A program made the translations under genes and the position numbers. The notes under the pieces are model-generated. The model was not told where the DNA came from. It did no database searches and saw only the letters and a program-made list of their open reading frames with translations. A stretch of DNA of 64,000 nucleotides from contig NZ_JQNL01000001.1 in assembly GCF_000745235.1 (NCBI RefSeq), positions 1,488,001-1,552,000 on the forward strand, in the 5' to 3' direction. Below are positions 62,812 to 64,000 of this stretch, one piece after another. The stretch is from Luteibacter mycovicinus (lineage in GTDB: Bacteria; Pseudomonadota; Gammaproteobacteria; Xanthomonadales; Rhodanobacteraceae). Every line of letters starts with the position of its first letter. Positions within the stretch are counted from its first letter, which is position 1.

Positions 62812-64000
62812 TCAGGCCGCGTGTGCGGGCCCCTCGGCGGCGTGTGAAATCGCGGCGGCGAGCACCTGCTCCTGCGTCAGACCGACGTTCTTGAAGTCGC
62901 CGCGAAGCTTGCCCTCGCCGACGACGAGAACGCGATCGCTCACGCCGAGCACCTCGGGCATCTCCGAGGAGACCATGATGATGGCGACGCCCTTGGCGGC
63001 CAGTTCGAACATCAGCTTGTAGATGTCGTACTTGGAGCCGACGTCGACGCCGCGGGTCGGCTCGTCGAGGATAAGCACCTTGGGGCCCGGCAACAGCATC
63101 TTGGTCAGGACCGCCTTCTGCTGGTTGCCGCCGGACAACCCGACGATCGCCAGTTCGGGACTGGCCGTCTTGACGCGCAGCCGCTTGATCTCGGTGTCGA
63201 CCACCTGCAGCTCGGCCTGACGGTCGATCTGCCCGGCGTGCGCATAATGCGCCAGCGTGGCGAGCGTGATGTTGTCGCCCACACCCAGCAGCGGCACGAT
63301 ACCCTGGCGTTTACGGTCTTCCGGCACCAGCGACAGACCGGCCTTGATCGCCTGCTCGGGCGAACGGATCTTGATCGACTTGCCCTCGAGCACCAGCTCG
63401 GCCTCGTAGCGGCCGGGGTAGGCGCCGAAGATCGCCGAGACCAGTTCGGTACGACCCGCGCCCACGAGCCCGGCGATACCGACGATCTCGCCGCGACGCA
63501 CTTCGAACGAGATGTCGTCGACGCGCTTGCGGTTCGGGTTGGCCACGTCCCAGCAGGTGACGTGCTTCGCCTCGAAGATCACCTCGCCGATGTCGTGGTC
63601 CATCTTCGGGAACAGGTTTTCGATCTCGCGCCCGACCATCGCGGTGATGATCGTGTGCGTGGTCATCTCGCTCATCGGCTTCGTGACGATGTGCTTGCCG
63701 TCGCGGATGACCGTGACCGTGTCGCACACGCGTGCCACTTCGTCGAGCTTGTGCGAGATGTAAACGCAGGCCACACCGTCGCGCTTGAGGTCCTCGATGA
63801 TCGACAACAGCGTGTCGGTCTCGGAGGAGGTCAGCGACGACGAGGGCTCGTCGAGGATCAGCAGGCGCGCGTTTTTCGCCAGCGCCTTGGCGATCTCGAA
63901 CAACTGCTGGTAGCCGCCGCCGTAGTTCATTACAGGGGCCGCTACGTTGACGTCCTTGAGCTTGAGCCGGGCGAGCAGCGCCTCGGCCTTCGCATACATG
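62812..64000 (-). CDS. xylG: XylG-type sugar ABC transporter ATP-binding protein (partial, N-terminus missing)
   Basis: The double ATPase of the sugar importer; the N-terminal Walker A lies outside the window. In the visible 396 codons the first ATPase ends with [13 protein letters not shown] and [13 protein letters not shown]. The second has the usual degenerate P-loop [14 protein letters not shown], then [26 protein letters not shown] and [18 protein letters not shown]. These follow E. coli XylG closely. The first signature reads [15 protein letters not shown] in place of the common G-QQQ form. Confidence 0.92.
   Translation of the reverse strand, partial: MYAKAEALLARLKLKDVNVAAPVMNYGGGYQQLFEIAKALAKNARLLILDEPSSSLTSSETDTLLSIIEDLKRDGVACVYISHKLDEVARVCDTVTVIRDGKHIVTKPMSEMTTHTIITAMVGREIENLFPKMDHDIGEVIFEAKHVTCWDVANPNRKRVDDISFEVRRGEIVGIAGLVGAGRTELVSAIFGAYPGRYEAELVLEGKSIKIRSPEQAIKAGLSLVPEDRKRQGIVPLLGVGDNITLATLAHYAHAGQIDRQAELQVVDTEIKRLRVKTASPELAIVGLSGGNQQKAVLTKMLLPGPKVLILDEPTRGVDVGSKYDIYKLMFELAAKGVAIIMVSSEMPEVLGVSDRVLVVGEGKLRGDFKNVGLTQEQVLAAAISHAAEGPAHAA

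Overview
The window is GC-rich chromosomal DNA from a gammaproteobacterium, most likely of the Xanthomonadales and probably the Rhodanobacteraceae (Luteibacter/Dyella type). Evidence: a division and cell-wall (dcw) cluster without murD, an rnpB-rsmI-lpoA-yraN block, a YdeP-type molybdoenzyme, an OprB porin with a membrane glucose dehydrogenase, and dispersed REP-like inverted repeats carrying a GTAGGAGC-type core. Genus is inferred from gene content and sequence feel only. I saw no prophage, insertion sequence, CRISPR array or tRNA gene.

1-14859 (minus strand) is the dcw operon. In transcription order it is mraZ, rsmH, ftsL, ftsI, murE, murF, mraY, ftsW, murG, murC, ddl, ftsQ, ftsA, ftsZ (cut by the window start). 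Most junctions are 1-4 nt stop/start overlaps. A strong sigma70-like promoter and four 10-bp MraZ-type repeats precede mraZ. murD is missing from its usual place between mraY and ftsW.

15071-18665 holds RNase P RNA (minus strand) and divergently rsmI, lpoA and yraN. 18688-25289 holds a HAD phosphatase, a PAS-GGDEF-EAL protein downstream of a TenA/PqqC-like gene, and an M13 metallopeptidase. 25313-31627 is an OsmF-YehY-YehX-YehW ABC transporter operon headed by a GH31 glycosidase. 31783-34728 holds a CsbD-type stress protein, a second diguanylate cyclase, a small putative lipoprotein and dusB.

34823-41986 is a catabolic block: galD, galB, galC, ligI and a DctA carrier form one operon behind a LysR regulator, with an OprB porin beyond it. 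Together the enzymes should turn 2-pyrone-4,6-dicarboxylate or 4-oxalomesaconate into pyruvate and oxaloacetate. No ring-cleavage dioxygenase is present.

42152-48544 holds a shortened GH15/trehalase-like protein, then a YdeP molybdoenzyme with fdhD, and convergently moeA, mobA and a small unknown gene; these supply and activate the molybdenum cofactor. 48700-51115 is an EF-G paralogue preceded by a 32-codon ORF and an intrinsic terminator. 51320-56148 holds membrane glucose dehydrogenase, a YajO-type aldo-keto reductase and a GT1 glycosyltransferase.

56244-60437 is a methionine/SAM block: a cobalamin riboswitch, metE and metK. A 30-bp palindromic motif, 25/30 identical between the two sites, lies in the leaders of both metE and metK. 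60603-64000 holds a DUF4142 protein, a TIGR03067-type protein and the xylH/xylG sugar transporter genes (xylG cut by the window end).
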